Shown here piece by piece: positions 43,745 through 54,036 of a stretch of DNA of 64,000 bases (within the stretch, counting starts at the first letter, position 1; each line of letters starts with the position of its first letter). The stretch spans positions 62,001 to 126,000 of the forward strand of contig BBZU01000001.1 in the NCBI GenBank assembly GCA_001304995.1, read 5' to 3'. The translations under genes and the position numbers were made by a program. The stretch is from Clostridia bacterium UC5.1-1D10 (GTDB taxonomy: Bacteria; Bacillota; Clostridia; Lachnospirales; Anaerotignaceae). Below the pieces are notes generated by a model that saw only the letters and a program-made list of their open reading frames with translations, had not been told where the DNA came from and searched no databases.

Positions 43745-43993
43745 CTATTCTTCCGCTTCTTCATAAACCAACAGGTCAGAAACTTCACAATCCAGCACAT
43801 AACAAATACGTGCCAAAACATCCAGATCCAGTTTTTCCACCTTGCCGCCATACCACTTGTGGATGACTTCATAGCGGGTACCTGTCAAACGACTCAGTTG
43901 GTTGCGGGTCATGCCGCGGCTATCCATAATTTCTGCCAGACGCAGACGGACGGCACCGTATTTCCGCTGTATCAAAATGGACTTTTCTTCCAT
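43745..43993 (-). CDS. XRE-family helix-turn-helix regulator (YozG-like)
   Basis: 82 residues forming one Cro/CI-type helix-turn-helix (about 15-70: RLAEIMDSRGMTRNQLSRLTG then YEVIHKWY and LDVLARICYVLDCEVSDLL). Start at the ATG at 43993, six bases after AGGTG; a GTG at 44002 overlaps that site. Typical of small DNA-binding proteins similar to YozG/YvaO. Divergent from the SLOG-type gene, which it might regulate. Confidence 0.88.
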   Translation of the reverse strand: MEEKSILIQRKYGAVRLRLAEIMDSRGMTRNQLSRLTGTRYEVIHKWYGGKVEKLDLDVLARICYVLDCEVSDLLVYEEAEE

Positions 43994-44094
43994 ATGCTTC
44001 ACCTCTTGGACTGCTATTCAAAATCTGTATGATACCATTATAGCCATTCACGATTGCCATATCAATCATTATAATAGAAAACGAGGTGATTTCA

Positions 44095-44559
44095 TTGAAA
44101 ACAAAAACATGCTGTTTTTCCGGGCACAGAGAACTATATCCCGAAAAAATCCCCCTTCTGGAAAAAGAACTGCACAAAATCATTTCTGACTGTATAGAAA
44201 AAGGGTATCGCCGTTTTCTCTGTGGAGGGGCAAAAGGATTTGACTTTTTGGCGGCAAAAACCCTCTTGGCACATCAAAATACCTGTCCCGAAATTCAATT
44301 GGAACTTGTTTTTCCCTATCACTACCTGCCATCCATGTGGAAAGAAATAGCGGCAAAGGCAAACAGCCTGACTTATCTATCTGAAACCTACTACCCCGGC
44401 TGTTTTTATGCCCGCAACCGCTATATGGTCAGCCAAAGCCATGGAATCATTTACTATCTGGAAAAAGAAACAGGGGGTACCGCTTACACCATGCGCTGTG
44501 CCAAAAACAGCGGCTTAGAGCTTTTCCCTATTACTCTTTCTTCCGAATCCGAATGGTGA
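44095..44559 (+). CDS. SLOG/DUF1273 (YpsA-like) protein
   Basis: 154 residues of a Rossmann-like SLOG fold: the start CCFSGHRELYP, the glycine motif FLCGGAKGFDFLAA, and the ARNRYMVSQSHGIIYYLEKETGG region are typical. SLOG proteins bind nucleotide-derived ligands and appear in defence and cell-division contexts; YpsA affects cell division in B. subtilis. TTG start at 44095 (GAGGTG upstream). Its 3' end overlaps noc convergently by 29 bp. Confidence 0.8.
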   Translation: MKTKTCCFSGHRELYPEKIPLLEKELHKIISDCIEKGYRRFLCGGAKGFDFLAAKTLLAHQNTCPEIQLELVFPYHYLPSMWKEIAAKANSLTYLSETYYPGCFYARNRYMVSQSHGIIYYLEKETGGTAYTMRCAKNSGLELFPITLSSESEW

Positions 44560-45361
44560 TCTGGCACCCATCTTCCTGTTCCTCATCCTCATAAACCACA
44601 TCCACCCCAGCCCGGCGGATGACCTCCACAGACTGTTTGATGGTATTGGTAAACAGGCGAAAATCCGTGACACAACGCTTTTCCTTCTGTTCCTGTTTCT
44701 CCGCCGCCGCTTTGGCACGCATTTTCTCCAAGGTATCTGCCACCAGTTCTTCTGTCTTGCGGACATTCAATTCCTCCCGGATCATTTGTTCCAGCACCAC
44801 CGTTCTGGTTTCTTCATCAGGCAGTTTCAGCAATGCCCGGGCATGACGTTCCGTGAAGTTATTCTCCACCAAAAGCCGCTTCAGAGGGTCTTCCAGCTTC
44901 AGTATCCGCAGTTTATTGGCGATGAAAGACTGACTTTTGGATAGCTTTGCCGCCAATTCTTCCTGCGTCAGACCATAGTCCTCCATGAGATTCCGATAGC
45001 CTTCCGCTTCCTCCAGAAAAGACAAGTTCTGCCGCTGGATATTCTCCAGCAGAGCCAGCATAGCGCTGTCATACTCATTGACCTGCACCAGCAGGCAAGG
45101 CACCGTTTCCAGCCCAGCCAATTCTGCTGCCCGAAGCCTGCGCTCCCCCGCTACCAGTTCATAAGAACCGCCGCTCATTTTCCGCACCGTCAAAGGCTGC
45201 AAAATGCCATACTCCCGAATGGAGGCGGAAAGCTCCTCCAGGGCTGCCCGCTGGAAATAGCGTCGGGGCTGATAGGGATTGGAACGAATTTTTTCTATGG
45301 GAATCTGGTATACCACCGCATCTTTTTTCAACCGCATTTCGGGAAATTTCAATACTTCCAT
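44531..45361 (-). CDS. noc: Nucleoid occlusion protein Noc (ParB-like)
   Basis: 276 residues, paralogous to the ParB of this window: CTP motif GERRLRAAELAG, helix-turn-helix LTQEELAAKLSKSQSFIANKLRIL, C-terminal domain. I prefer Noc over a second ParB because of its place next to rsmG-mnmG-mnmE, as in B. subtilis. Noc stops division over the nucleoid through membrane-tethered complexes on its DNA sites; an N-terminal amphipathic helix is expected, and MEVLKFPEMRLKKDAV is compatible but not clear. Start at the ATG at 45361 (GAAGGAG upstream). Confidence 0.88.
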   Translation of the reverse strand: MEVLKFPEMRLKKDAVVYQIPIEKIRSNPYQPRRYFQRAALEELSASIREYGILQPLTVRKMSGGSYELVAGERRLRAAELAGLETVPCLLVQVNEYDSAMLALLENIQRQNLSFLEEAEGYRNLMEDYGLTQEELAAKLSKSQSFIANKLRILKLEDPLKRLLVENNFTERHARALLKLPDEETRTVVLEQMIREELNVRKTEELVADTLEKMRAKAAAEKQEQKEKRCVTDFRLFTNTIKQSVEVIRRAGVDVVYEDEEQEDGCQITIRIRKKE

Positions 45362-45487
45362 ACAAACACTCCTTCTGTTCTGCCAAAGTCTGTAAAAAGG
45401 GGTTTTTTTCTGTTCCAGACAGCGGCAAACTCCCTTTTTCCACATTTTAGCACAGAAGGATTTCCCATCCCCAAAAACCGTACAACA

Positions 45488-45522
45488 AAAAAAGCAGACT
45501 CTCGACAGAAAGCCTGCTTTTT
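45488..45522 (-). terminator. Terminator of the mnmE-mnmG-rsmG gene run
   Basis: AAAGCAGACT pairs with AGCCTGCTTT; minus-strand T-run TTTTTTTG. Confidence 0.75.
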
Positions 45523-45534
45523 GATTGCATTTTC

Positions 45535-46253
45535 TTATTTCAGTGGATTTTTATTGATTTTCCCTGCTTTTCTGGGATATGCCTTGGGTGTAGGCGCGGT
45601 CTTTTCGATGATGACCAGTTTATGCTGAAGGTCTGTGAAAGGGATTTCCACATCAATGACTTCTGCCACTTTGCCCCCCAGTTTTTTCAGGCGCCTTGGG
45701 CTTCGTCGATTTCTCTGAGGGCATCGGGGCCTTTCAGTGCCGCCAGTCTGCCGCCTACTTTCACGAAAGGCAGGCAGAATTCCGCAAGGACTGCCAGATT
45801 TGCCACGGCTCTGGACACGCACAAATCGAACTGTTCCCGATAATCGGGGTTCTGTCCGCCGTCCTCTGCCCGACTATGGACATAATTCACGCCGGAAAGT
45901 CCTAGCTGATTACCCACTTCCTCCAGAAAACCGATGCGTTTCTGCAAAGAGTCCAGCAGGGTCATTTCCACCTCAGGACAGGCGATTTTCACGGGAATAC
46001 CGGGGAAACCTGCCCCGGTGCCCACGTCGATGATTTTTTCCTGTCCGGTCAATGACAAATAGGGCAGGATGCTCAGGCAATCCACAAAGTGTTTCTGCAC
46101 CACGTCTTTTTTGTCTGTAATGGCGGTGAGGTTCATTTTCTCATTCCATTCCAGCAGCAGGGACAGATAGGTCATAAACTGTGATGCCATTTCTTCTGTG
46201 AGGCTTACGCCCATTTTTTCACAGCTTTCCTGTAACAATGCCTTATGTTCCAT
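45535..46253 (-). CDS. rsmG: 16S rRNA (guanine527-N7)-methyltransferase, one-base frameshift
   Basis: Methylates G527 of 16S rRNA with S-adenosylmethionine. About 239 residues after repair. The SAM-binding motif IIDVGTGAGFPGIPVKIACP and the VSRAVANLAVL segment are clear. The frame breaks at about 45690-45694; one restored base joins EIDEAQGA to LKKLGGKVAEV and the protein ends KINKNPLK. Loss of RsmG gives streptomycin resistance in other bacteria, but here the indel matches the sequencing-error pattern. Three bases separate it from the unknown gene upstream. Confidence 0.9.
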
Positions 46254-46256
46254 AAG

Positions 46257-46679
46257 CTACTCCTTTTCGATACAATAGATTTTCCATTTGCCAAAGTCGT
46301 CAGGCTCTGCCACCATGCCAACGGAAATGACTTCCTTTTCTCCCGCCGCCGCAAGGGACAGGGTACGCATGCGCTCCCCTGTTTCCTTCACGAAAAAGCG
46401 GTATTTTTCCGCATGGGCAAAAACCCCTTTGATCTCTTCCAAGTCCGCACCGCTGATGGCGCTGGACAGATACCCTCTCGCTTCCTCTGTGCCCTCCTGT
46501 TTCAGAGCGTGGAGAAAGGCAAGGAGTGTGCCTTTTGGGCTGACCAGAGAGAAAAACGGGGATTTCCGGGCGGAAAGCACCGCATCCTCCAGCCGAAAGG
46601 CTTTATGATTGACGGGCAGAAACAGTTTCCTGCCCTGTGGTTTCGGCATAGGTTTGCCGTTCCATGAAAGAAAGAACAT
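46257..46679 (-). CDS. Unknown protein between mnmG and rsmG
   Basis: 140 residues, no signal peptide or membrane helix. Basic N-terminal half (SWNGKPMPKPQGRKLFLP) and a C-terminal part with KYRFFVKETGERMRTLSLA and VISVGMVAEPDDFGKW. GGAGGGG before the ATG. Its tight spacing on both sides shows it is part of the operon. I do not recognise it; it is not a usual member of this gene cluster. Confidence 0.75.
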   Translation of the reverse strand: MFFLSWNGKPMPKPQGRKLFLPVNHKAFRLEDAVLSARKSPFFSLVSPKGTLLAFLHALKQEGTEEARGYLSSAISGADLEEIKGVFAHAEKYRFFVKETGERMRTLSLAAAGEKEVISVGMVAEPDDFGKWKIYCIEKE

Positions 46680-46701
46680 ATTTCTTCCCCTCCTTCATTT
46701 C

Positions 46702-48582
46702 TCAGCCATTGCGTTTGTGCTGTTCCATATAAATGAGCAGAACGGAGATGTCCGCCGGGGAAACGCCTGTGATACGAGAAGCGTGACCCATGGAACGGGG
46801 ACGAATGGCATTGAGTTTTTGACGGGCTTCCAAACGGAGACCCTGAATGGTTTCGTAGTCCAAATCTTCCGGCAGCAGGCGGTTTTCCAGCTTCTTGAAC
46901 TGTTCCACCTGTTTCAGCTGCTGGCTGATATAGCCTTCGTATTTGATCTGGATATTCACCTGTTCCCGTACAGGGGCAGGCAATTCGGGGCGTTCCTTAT
47001 CCAAGGGCGCCAGTTTTTCATAATCCAGTTCGGGACGTTTGATGAGGTCTGCCAGTTTCACGCCGGACTTGATGGGGGTACTGCCGTACTGTTCCAACAG
47101 TTCCAGTGTTTCTTTGGCAGGAGTGATGGTCAGGGCTTTCACCCTTTCGATTTCTGCTTCTGTCTGGCGTTCTTTTTCCAGCAACGCTTCATAGCGTTCG
47201 TCGGAAATCAGACCGATTTCATGACCGATGGGGGTCAGACGCTGGTCTGCGTTATCCTGACGGAGAAGCAGACGGAATTCCGCACGGGATGTCATCATAC
47301 GGTAAGGCTCTTTGCTGCCTTTGCTGATGAGGTCGTCAATGAGAACGCCGATATAACCGTCGGAACGCTGAAGGATGATGGGGTCTTTCTGCTGGATATA
47401 ACGAACGGCGTTGATACCGCCCATGAGCCCCTGTGCAGCCGCTTCTTCGTAGCCGGAGGAGCCATTGAACTGACCAGCGGAAAAGAGGCCGTGATAGTCC
47501 TTAAATTCCAAAGAAAGTTTCAGCTGGGTCGCGTCGATACAGTCATACTCGATGGCATATGCAAAACGGGTGATTTCGCAGTTTTCCAGACCGGGAATGG
47601 TACGGTACATGGCGATCTGCACATCCTCCGGCAAAGAGGAGGACATACCCTGAATATACATTTCTTCGGTCTTTTCCCCTTCGGGCTCTACGAACAGCTG
47701 GTGGCGTTCCTTATCGGCAAAACGCACCACTTTATCCTCGATGGACGGGCAGTAACGAGGGCCTGTGCCTTCAATCAAGCCGCCATACAAGGGAGAACGA
47801 TGGAGATTATCCCGAATGACCTGATGGGTCTTTTCGTTGGTGTAAGTGAGCCAGCACAGATCCTGTTCTCTGGCAATGCCTTCCGGTGTGTTTTCAAAGG
47901 AGAAAGGCACAATGTCCGGGTCGCCGTACTGGGGCTGCATTTTGCTAAAGTCCAGAGAATTCCGGTTCATACGGGCAGGTGTGCCTGTTTTGAAACGGAA
48001 CAGACGGATACCCATATCCAGCAAATTCTGGCTCAGTTTTGTGGCAGGCATCAGGTTATTGGGGCCGCTTTCGGTGATGCAGTCCCCTGTTAAACAGCGG
48101 CTTTTCATGTAAGTGCCCATGCAAAGCACAGCCGCTTTACAGCGGTAAATGGCACCGCCGGTGGTAACAACGCCCACCACTTTGTTATCTTCCATAAGGA
48201 TTTCGGAGATTTCCGCCTGCTTGATGCGCAGATGGGGAGTCATCTCCAAGGTGTGTTTCATTTCCTCGTGGTATCTTGTTTTGTCCGCCTGTGCCCGCAG
48301 AGAGTACACAGCGGGGCCTTTGCCTGTATTCAGCATTTTGGTCTGAATATAGGTCTTATCGATATTCTTGCCCATTTCGCCGCCCAATGCGTCGATTTCA
48401 CGGACAAGGTGGCCTTTGGAGCTGCCGCCGATGGAGGGGTTACAGGGCATCATAGCGATGCTGTCCAGACTGATGGCAAACAGCACTGTTTCCATACCCA
48501 GTCTGGCTGCTGCCAATGCTGCTTCACAACCTGCATGACCGCCGCCCACAACGGCAATATCTATGGTTTCTGCTTCGTACAT
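46702..48582 (-). CDS. mnmG: tRNA uridine-5-carboxymethylaminomethyl modification enzyme MnmG (GidA)
   Basis: FAD enzyme that with MnmE modifies the wobble uridine of several tRNAs. 626 residues: N-terminal dinucleotide motif [17 protein letters not shown], the [16 protein letters not shown] motif, the second signature [16 protein letters not shown], and a C-terminal helical domain that meets MnmE (ending [16 protein letters not shown]). Standard length. Confidence 0.96.
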   Translation of the reverse strand: MYEAETIDIAVVGGGHAGCEAALAAARLGMETVLFAISLDSIAMMPCNPSIGGSSKGHLVREIDALGGEMGKNIDKTYIQTKMLNTGKGPAVYSLRAQADKTRYHEEMKHTLEMTPHLRIKQAEISEILMEDNKVVGVVTTGGAIYRCKAAVLCMGTYMKSRCLTGDCITESGPNNLMPATKLSQNLLDMGIRLFRFKTGTPARMNRNSLDFSKMQPQYGDPDIVPFSFENTPEGIAREQDLCWLTYTNEKTHQVIRDNLHRSPLYGGLIEGTGPRYCPSIEDKVVRFADKERHQLFVEPEGEKTEEMYIQGMSSSLPEDVQIAMYRTIPGLENCEITRFAYAIEYDCIDATQLKLSLEFKDYHGLFSAGQFNGSSGYEEAAAQGLMGGINAVRYIQQKDPIILQRSDGYIGVLIDDLISKGSKEPYRMMTSRAEFRLLLRQDNADQRLTPIGHEIGLISDERYEALLEKERQTEAEIERVKALTITPAKETLELLEQYGSTPIKSGVKLADLIKRPELDYEKLAPLDKERPELPAPVREQVNIQIKYEGYISQQLKQVEQFKKLENRLLPEDLDYETIQGLRLEARQKLNAIRPRSMGHASRITGVSPADISVLLIYMEQHKRNG

Positions 48583-48649
48583 GATCTATTTTCACCTCTA
48601 TTTGAAGATTTCTTTCTTCCACATGGATTTCCATTGTACCATTTTATGA

Positions 48650-48690
48650 GAAAAACCCCCGGAATGCAAGGATTTTCGAGGGTTTCTCCA
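48650..48690 (-). terminator. Terminator of the MATE transporter gene
   Basis: GAGAAACCCTCG with the imperfect partner CGGGGGTTTTTCTC on the minus strand; imperfect but T-rich on its 3' side. Confidence 0.5.
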
Positions 48691-48702
48691 AAAAAACATA
48701 TT

Positions 48703-50091
48703 TTACGCCTCTGCGGGCTTTTTGCCTGCCTCCAGTTTTTTCATGGCGTTGTTGAACTGGTAAGCGAACATGATGGCTGTGGTGGCCACAGCAATCAGGT
48801 CTGCCACTGGTTCCGCAAGAAAAACGGCTCTGTCTTTCTGCTCCAGAATGGCAGGCAGGATATAAATCAAAGGAATGAGCAATATGATTTTTCTATAAAC
48901 CGCCAAGAACAGGGATGTTTTGGCGTTGCCAATGGCAATGAATGTCTGCTGGCAGGCAATCTGGATACCGAAAATACCAGAGAGTGCCATATAATGCCGC
49001 AGTGCCCAGGCTGTATAAGTCAGGAGCTGTTCATCCCCCGTAAACATAGACGGAATCAATCGAGGAACCACCATACAGATTGCCCACAGTATCAGCGAAT
49101 AAGTCAAGCAATACCGCAGCAGCAAACGGAAGGTCTGACGCACACGATCCGCGTTGCCAGCACCGAAATTATACCCTGTAATGGGCTGTGCCCCCTGGGT
49201 AAAGCCCTGCAAAGGCAGCATGGAAAACTGCATGATGCTGGTGAGAATACTCATGGCGCCTACGGCAATATCCCCGCCGTAACGATACAGAGAGGAATTG
49301 AAGCAAACGCTGATGGCACTTTCCGTTGCCTGCATGATAAAGGGGGACATCCCCAGCAGCAGACAAGGCCCTACTACGGAGCCACGGAGGCGGAAATACT
49401 TTTTCTGCAATTTCAGTATGGTTTTCTTTCCTGTCAAAAAGCGCAGTACCCAGATAGCGGAAACTGCCTGAGAAAGGATGGTGGCAAGAGCCGCACCTTT
49501 GACACCCATATGGAAACCGAAAATGAAAATGGGGTCAAGAACGATATTGATGACCGCACCAATGACAACGGTAGCCATACTGATTTTAGCAAAGCCCTGG
49601 GCGGTGATAAAAGCATTCAGACCCAGAGCGAACTGTACAAAAATGGTACCCAAGGTATAAATGCGCATATAGTCCATGGCATAGCCGATGGTGTTTTCAC
49701 TGGCGCCGAATGCCATAAGGATGGGCTCCGCAAATCTGCGGAAAAATACCGTCAGCACCAATGCGATGATGATGAGCATGATAAAGCTGTTACCCAATGT
49801 ATAATGTGCTTCTTCGTTATCGCTTCTCCCCATGAGAACGGAAGCACGTGGAGCGCTGCCCATACTCACCAGCGCCGCAAAAGCTGTAATGAGCATGATG
49901 ATAGGCATGCAGACCCCTACCCCTGTTAATGCCAATGCCCCAATGTCAGGAATGTGCCCGATATACATACGGTCAACCACATTATAAAGGACGTTGACCA
50001 CCTGCGCTGTAATGGCAGGGATGGCCAATTGTCTTAATAATGTCTTGACATTTGCCGTACCCAGTACGTTATCCTGTCCAGATGGGTTCAT
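48703..50091 (-). CDS. MATE-family efflux transporter
   Basis: 462 residues, twelve predicted membrane helices in two bundles. NALPAITAQVVNVLYNVVDRMYIG-type start (LAIPAITAQVVNVLYNVVDR) and the second-half PLQGFTQGAQPITGYNFGA are typical of the DinF/NorM-like MATE proteins of Firmicutes. Drug- or metabolite-cation antiport is expected; substrate unknown. It interrupts the common mnmE-mnmG neighbourhood on the same strand. Confidence 0.92.
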   Translation of the reverse strand: MNPSGQDNVLGTANVKTLLRQLAIPAITAQVVNVLYNVVDRMYIGHIPDIGALALTGVGVCMPIIMLITAFAALVSMGSAPRASVLMGRSDNEEAHYTLGNSFIMLIIIALVLTVFFRRFAEPILMAFGASENTIGYAMDYMRIYTLGTIFVQFALGLNAFITAQGFAKISMATVVIGAVINIVLDPIFIFGFHMGVKGAALATILSQAVSAIWVLRFLTGKKTILKLQKKYFRLRGSVVGPCLLLGMSPFIMQATESAISVCFNSSLYRYGGDIAVGAMSILTSIMQFSMLPLQGFTQGAQPITGYNFGAGNADRVRQTFRLLLRYCLTYSLILWAICMVVPRLIPSMFTGDEQLLTYTAWALRHYMALSGIFGIQIACQQTFIAIGNAKTSLFLAVYRKIILLIPLIYILPAILEQKDRAVFLAEPVADLIAVATTAIMFAYQFNNAMKKLEAGKKPAEA

Positions 50092-50111
50092 ATGTTTCTA
50101 CCTTCTTTCCT

Positions 50112-51506
50112 TTATTTTCCCAAACAGAATTTGGTGAAGATGCGGTCGATGATTTCCTCATCGGCTACATCGCCGGTGATTTCCCCTAATGCCCGACTGG
50201 CGTCCTGCAAGTCCATGGAAATGAAATCCTCGGGCATACGGGTGCCGATGGTTACAAGGCAGCGTTCCATGGCTTCTTTGGCCTGATAGAGCGCGTTTTT
50301 ATGACGGGTATTGCCCAAAAGGGCGTCGTCTGCCGTGGCTGCCTGACCGCTGAAGAACAATGTCTTGATGGCATCTATAAGGGCATCGAAACCAGTATTT
50401 TCCTTGACGGAAACGAACAGAATCTGTTCCTTTGGTACGAACTGTTCCAATTCTTCCAGAGAAAGTTTCTGTTCCAAATCGGATTTATTCAGCATGACAA
50501 TGCTGTGTTTTCCATCAATGAAGGACAAAATTTCTCTATCCTCTGCTTCCAGCGGACGGGAGGCATCCAGCATCATGAGGATCAGGTCTGCCTGTTCCGC
50601 ATAGGCTTTGGATTTTTCCACGCCCATTTTTTCCACTACATCCCCTGTTTCACGGATACCTGCGGTATCTACGATTTTGACGGGGATGCCGTCGATATTG
50701 ATATATTCCTCTACGGTGTCACGGGTGGTACCGGGAATGTCTGTGACGATGGCGCGGTCTTCTTCCAAGAACCAGTTCAAGAGAGAGGATTTGCCTACAT
50801 TGGGTTTCCCAACAATAACGGTCTGCAAACCTTCCCGCAGGATTTTCCCTCTGTCTGCCCCTGCAAGGAGTCTTTCCATACGGGCAAGGAGTTTCTTTGC
50901 GCCCTTCTCCATGGAATCGTATGTTTCTTCTTCGATGTCGTAGTCTGGATAGTCAATGACAGCTTCGATGGAAGCGATCATGTCGATGATTTCCTGACGC
51001 ATCTGACGGACTTCTGTTTTCAGCCTGCCTTCCAGCTGGTTCACAGCTGCCTGACGGGACAGTTCTGTTTTGGACTGGATCAGGTCAATGATGGCTTCTG
51101 CCTGGGTCAGGTCGATACGACCATTGAGGAAGCCACGTTTTGTAAATTCACCGGGTTCTGCCAGTCTGGCGCCGGCGTTCAACAGTGCCTGAAGGACACG
51201 CTGGGTCACCAGAAAACCGCCATGGCAGTTCACTTCCACAATGTCTTCTTTTGTGTAGGTATGGGGGGCCTTCATGACAGAAACCAGCACTTCGTCAATG
51301 ACTTCCCCGTCGGGGCCATCGGTGATCTTCCCATAGGAAAGGGTATGGCTGGGTTTTTCCGTCAGTTTCTTTTTGCCCTGGAAAATGGTGTCCGCCAAAG
51401 CGATGCAGCCATTTCCGCTCATGCGGACGATGCCGATGCCGCCGCTGCCCAGTGGTGTGGAGATGGCAGCAATGATGTCGTCCAGAAAATTTGCCTGCTG
51501 CAGCAT
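50112..51506 (-). CDS. mnmE: tRNA modification GTPase MnmE (TrmE)
   Basis: GTPase partner of MnmG. 464 residues: N-terminal tetrahydrofolate-binding domain (1-120), helical domain, inserted G domain (about 220-380) with GKPNVGKSSLL, DIPGTTRDT and NKSD motifs, and the C-terminal FCLGK, where the conserved cysteine of the CxGK motif is kept. Confidence 0.96.
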   Translation of the reverse strand: MLQQANFLDDIIAAISTPLGSGGIGIVRMSGNGCIALADTIFQGKKKLTEKPSHTLSYGKITDGPDGEVIDEVLVSVMKAPHTYTKEDIVEVNCHGGFLVTQRVLQALLNAGARLAEPGEFTKRGFLNGRIDLTQAEAIIDLIQSKTELSRQAAVNQLEGRLKTEVRQMRQEIIDMIASIEAVIDYPDYDIEEETYDSMEKGAKKLLARMERLLAGADRGKILREGLQTVIVGKPNVGKSSLLNWFLEEDRAIVTDIPGTTRDTVEEYINIDGIPVKIVDTAGIRETGDVVEKMGVEKSKAYAEQADLILMMLDASRPLEAEDREILSFIDGKHSIVMLNKSDLEQKLSLEELEQFVPKEQILFVSVKENTGFDALIDAIKTLFFSGQAATADDALLGNTRHKNALYQAKEAMERCLVTIGTRMPEDFISMDLQDASRALGEITGDVADEEIIDRIFTKFCLGK

Positions 51507-51536
51507 AGATAAATCCCCTTTCTTTTCCGTTTGTAG

Positions 51537-51578
51537 AAAAAGGCGTCCGCAGGGTATCTCCCCGTCGGCCGCCTTCTT
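51537..51578 (-). terminator. Terminator downstream of jag
   Basis: AGGCGGCCGACGGGG pairs imperfectly with CCCTGCGGACGCCT; minus-strand T-run TTTTTC. Confidence 0.7.
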
Positions 51579-51587
51579 TTGTAAAAT

Positions 51588-52292
51588 TTATGCTTCTGCT
51601 TTTTCCATTCTTTCCGCTCTTTCGTGTCTTTCGCCGCGTTCCATTTTTCTGGAATCTCTGGGCTGACCGTTTTTGCCTTTCAGTGCAATGACTACATTAC
51701 GGAAAGGTTCTTCCCCTTCACTGAATGTTGTCACATAGCGGTCATTCTGCAGTGCAGAGTGGATGATTCTTCTTTCATAAGGGTTCATAGGTTCCAGCAC
51801 CACATTTTTTCTGGTGTGTTTTACCTTTTTCGCCAGGTTGAACGCCAGTGTTTCCAGTGTTTCTTTTCTTCTCTGGCGGTAGTTTTCTGTATCCAGCATG
51901 ACGCTGATGTAAGACGCGCTGTTTTTGTTGACTACCAGGTTTACCAGGTACTGCAAAGCGTCCAGTGTCTGACCTCTTTTGCCGATGAGAATCCCCATAT
52001 CGTCACCGGTCAGGTCAACCAGCAGGTGTTTATCCTGCATTTTTGTTTCGATTTTGATAATCAGTCCCATGGACAGGAATACTTCACGCAGGAAGTTTTC
52101 TGCCGCTTTTTCGGGATTAAAGTTTTTCTTTACCAGTACAACGGCGTCTTTGCCGCCGAACATACCCAGAAAGCCTTTGGAGCCTTCTTCAATAACGGTA
52201 ATGGTGACCTCGTCTTTTTCCGCCTGCAATTCTGCCAGCGCAGCTGCAACGGCTTCGTCGATGGTCTTACCGGATTTTCTGATTTCGTCCAT
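51588..52292 (-). CDS. jag: RNA-binding protein Jag (KhpB/EloR)
   Basis: 234 residues: Jag-N domain (1-50, IRKSGKTIDEAVAAALAEL), a KH domain with GILIGKRGQTLDALQYL (about 125) and an R3H domain with PYERRIIHSAL (about 175-187). In Gram-positives it works with KhpA in RNA binding and cell elongation. Three bases separate it from yidC; the basic tail is Arg/Glu-rich. Confidence 0.94.
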   Translation of the reverse strand: MDEIRKSGKTIDEAVAAALAELQAEKDEVTITVIEEGSKGFLGMFGGKDAVVLVKKNFNPEKAAENFLREVFLSMGLIIKIETKMQDKHLLVDLTGDDMGILIGKRGQTLDALQYLVNLVVNKNSASYISVMLDTENYRQRRKETLETLAFNLAKKVKHTRKNVVLEPMNPYERRIIHSALQNDRYVTTFSEGEEPFRNVVIALKGKNGQPRDSRKMERGERHERAERMEKAEA

Positions 52293-52295
52293 TTC

Positions 52296-53327
52296 TTACA
52301 ACGCCCCCTCAGCCAGTTTCTTTTTGTAGAATTTCTGCAGGAAGATCTGCTGCAGAATACCGAAGATGTTACTGATTGTCCAGTAAACACCCAGACCTGC
52401 AGGAACCTGCAAACAGAAGAATGCCATCATGATGGGCATGAAATACAGCATCATTTTGTTCATGCTCTGTGTCATGGCTGCTGCCTGATCGTTTTCCGCG
52501 TTTGCGGTGGTGTTCATCAGGGATGTCATGACTTTAGACTGCAGGAATGTGGTCACACCTGCCACGATGGGCACGATGACGCTGGGGAAACTCAGACCAC
52601 ACTTACTTACCAGTGGAATGGTCAGGAAAGTTTCGATATTGTTCTTTGTATCCAGCAGAGGCAGCAGTGCATTGCCGCTGTCGCCCAGAACACTCAGGAT
52701 GTTGCTCCAGTCGTCTGCTTTGATGTTGGCTACCAGCATAACAACGTCATTGACGTTGCTCAGATCCAATGTACCCAGGTTTTTATAAGTATCTACCAGA
52801 TCCTGGGCGTAAGGTGTGAACGCTTCCATACGCAGCGCCGCGGGAATCTGGATGATGGCATTGGCAATATCTGTGTAGTTGTTGCCGATGACATCAACGT
52901 AAACATACGCATTCTGGAAAATATAGTACAGTGCGTACAGGATAGGAAGCTGGATCAGCATAGGCAGGCAGCCGCCCATAAGGTGTACGCCGTTTTTCTT
53001 CTGGAAGTCCTGCAATTCCAGCGCCATTCTCTGCTGAGACATGGTGTCAGTCTTGCCTTTGTATTTATCTCTGATTTTGTTCATCTCAGGCTGAAGCTGC
53101 TGCATCTTAAAGGAAGATTTCTGCTGCTTCATCATCAGAGGGAACAAGATAAGTTTCACGATTAAGGTAAAAATGATGATGGCAATACCCAGCGCACCTG
53201 CACTGACACTGCCGTAAATGCCGTTAAAGAGCATGTTATAGATTTTGCCAAGAACGATGGCAATGGGTTCGAAAATACCCGGTTCTCGCACCATACGCAT
53301 GGTGGACAACAACATCAATTCATTCAC
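52296..53327 (-). CDS. yidC: Membrane protein insertase YidC/Oxa1
   Basis: 343 residues with five core membrane helices; the conserved hydrophilic-groove arginine lies in the first core helices ([25 protein letters not shown] follows). No lipobox, unlike SpoIIIJ of B. subtilis. GTG start at 53327 with AAGGAGG upstream. A longer-than-usual external loop (about 175-235) carries Asn/Asp-rich sequence. Confidence 0.94.
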   Translation of the reverse strand: MNELMLLSTMRMVREPGIFEPIAIVLGKIYNMLFNGIYGSVSAGALGIAIIIFTLIVKLILFPLMMKQQKSSFKMQQLQPEMNKIRDKYKGKTDTMSQQRMALELQDFQKKNGVHLMGGCLPMLIQLPILYALYYIFQNAYVYVDVIGNNYTDIANAIIQIPAALRMEAFTPYAQDLVDTYKNLGTLDLSNVNDVVMLVANIKADDWSNILSVLGDSGNALLPLLDTKNNIETFLTIPLVSKCGLSFPSVIVPIVAGVTTFLQSKVMTSLMNTTANAENDQAAAMTQSMNKMMLYFMPIMMAFFCLQVPAGLGVYWTISNIFGILQQIFLQKFYKKKLAEGAL

Positions 53328-53401
53328 TTTTTTGCCTCCTTACAACACCAAACATGAGAATTTTTTCTGCACTTAAAATCAGTGCAATCAAACAAAAAAA
53401 A

Positions 53402-53613
53402 TCAAGGCACCGGATCATAGCCGCCTTCATGAAAAGATGGCACTTCAATAACCGCCGCACCGCAAGATAGCCGCCCTTTAAGGCACCATACTTCAAGATG
53501 GCTTCATAGGCGTATCTGGAACAGGTGGGGGTAAAACGGCAATGGGGCCCGATATAAGGGGAGATCCCCAGCTGATACAGACGAATGAGAAACAAAAATA
53601 CTTTTTTTACCAT
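53402..53613 (-). CDS. yidD: Membrane protein insertion efficiency factor YidD, one-base frameshift
   Basis: About 70 residues after repair. The hallmark [15 protein letters not shown] is present. As written the frame runs on past the usual end and overlaps yidC; adding one base at about 53436 yields the family C-terminus [13 protein letters not shown] and a stop at 53402. Lies between rnpA and yidC, as is usual. Confidence 0.9.
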
Positions 53614-53622
53614 ACGAACATA

Positions 53623-53988
53623 TCATCTCACTTTTTTCCGCTTCCTCCGGGCAGAAGAAATTATGTTTTTCATCAAATGACGCAGAGAGTCCTGCACTTC
53701 CCAATAGGAAGCCTCGTTGCAGGATACCCGGGCAATGACCACGATGTCATAGCCTCTTTTGAGCTCTGCTTCCATACTGCGGTAGCTTTCCCGGATCAGG
53801 CGGGTCACATGGGAGCGGACAACACTCTTGCCGACTTTTTTGCTGACGGAAATGCCCAGACGGTTTTCCGCCGTGCCGTTTTTGATGATATACATCACCA
53901 GACGGCGATTGGCAAAAGATCTGCCCTTATGATATACATAGCGAAACTGAAAATTCTTTTTCAGGGATTGTGTAAAAAGCATGGTCAT
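53623..53988 (-). CDS. rnpA: Ribonuclease P protein component
   Basis: Protein subunit of RNase P that matures tRNA 5' ends. 121 residues with the basic RNR-type helix SHVTRLIRESYR and the FRYVYHKGRSFANRRLV start. ATG at 53988 after AAGGGAG; an in-frame ATG two codons later is equally possible. Confidence 0.95.
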   Translation of the reverse strand: MTMLFTQSLKKNFQFRYVYHKGRSFANRRLVMYIIKNGTAENRLGISVSKKVGKSVVRSHVTRLIRESYRSMEAELKRGYDIVVIARVSCNEASYWEVQDSLRHLMKNIISSARRKRKKVR

Positions 53989-54036
53989 CCAGCTCCCTTC
54001 CCGATTTGCCTAAAAAATTTTTTCCAATGACGAACA

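Noticed and set aside
44531-45361. Second chromosome-type ParB or plasmid partition gene
   Set aside because: Its position beside rsmG and mnmG and lack of a parA partner fit Noc better.
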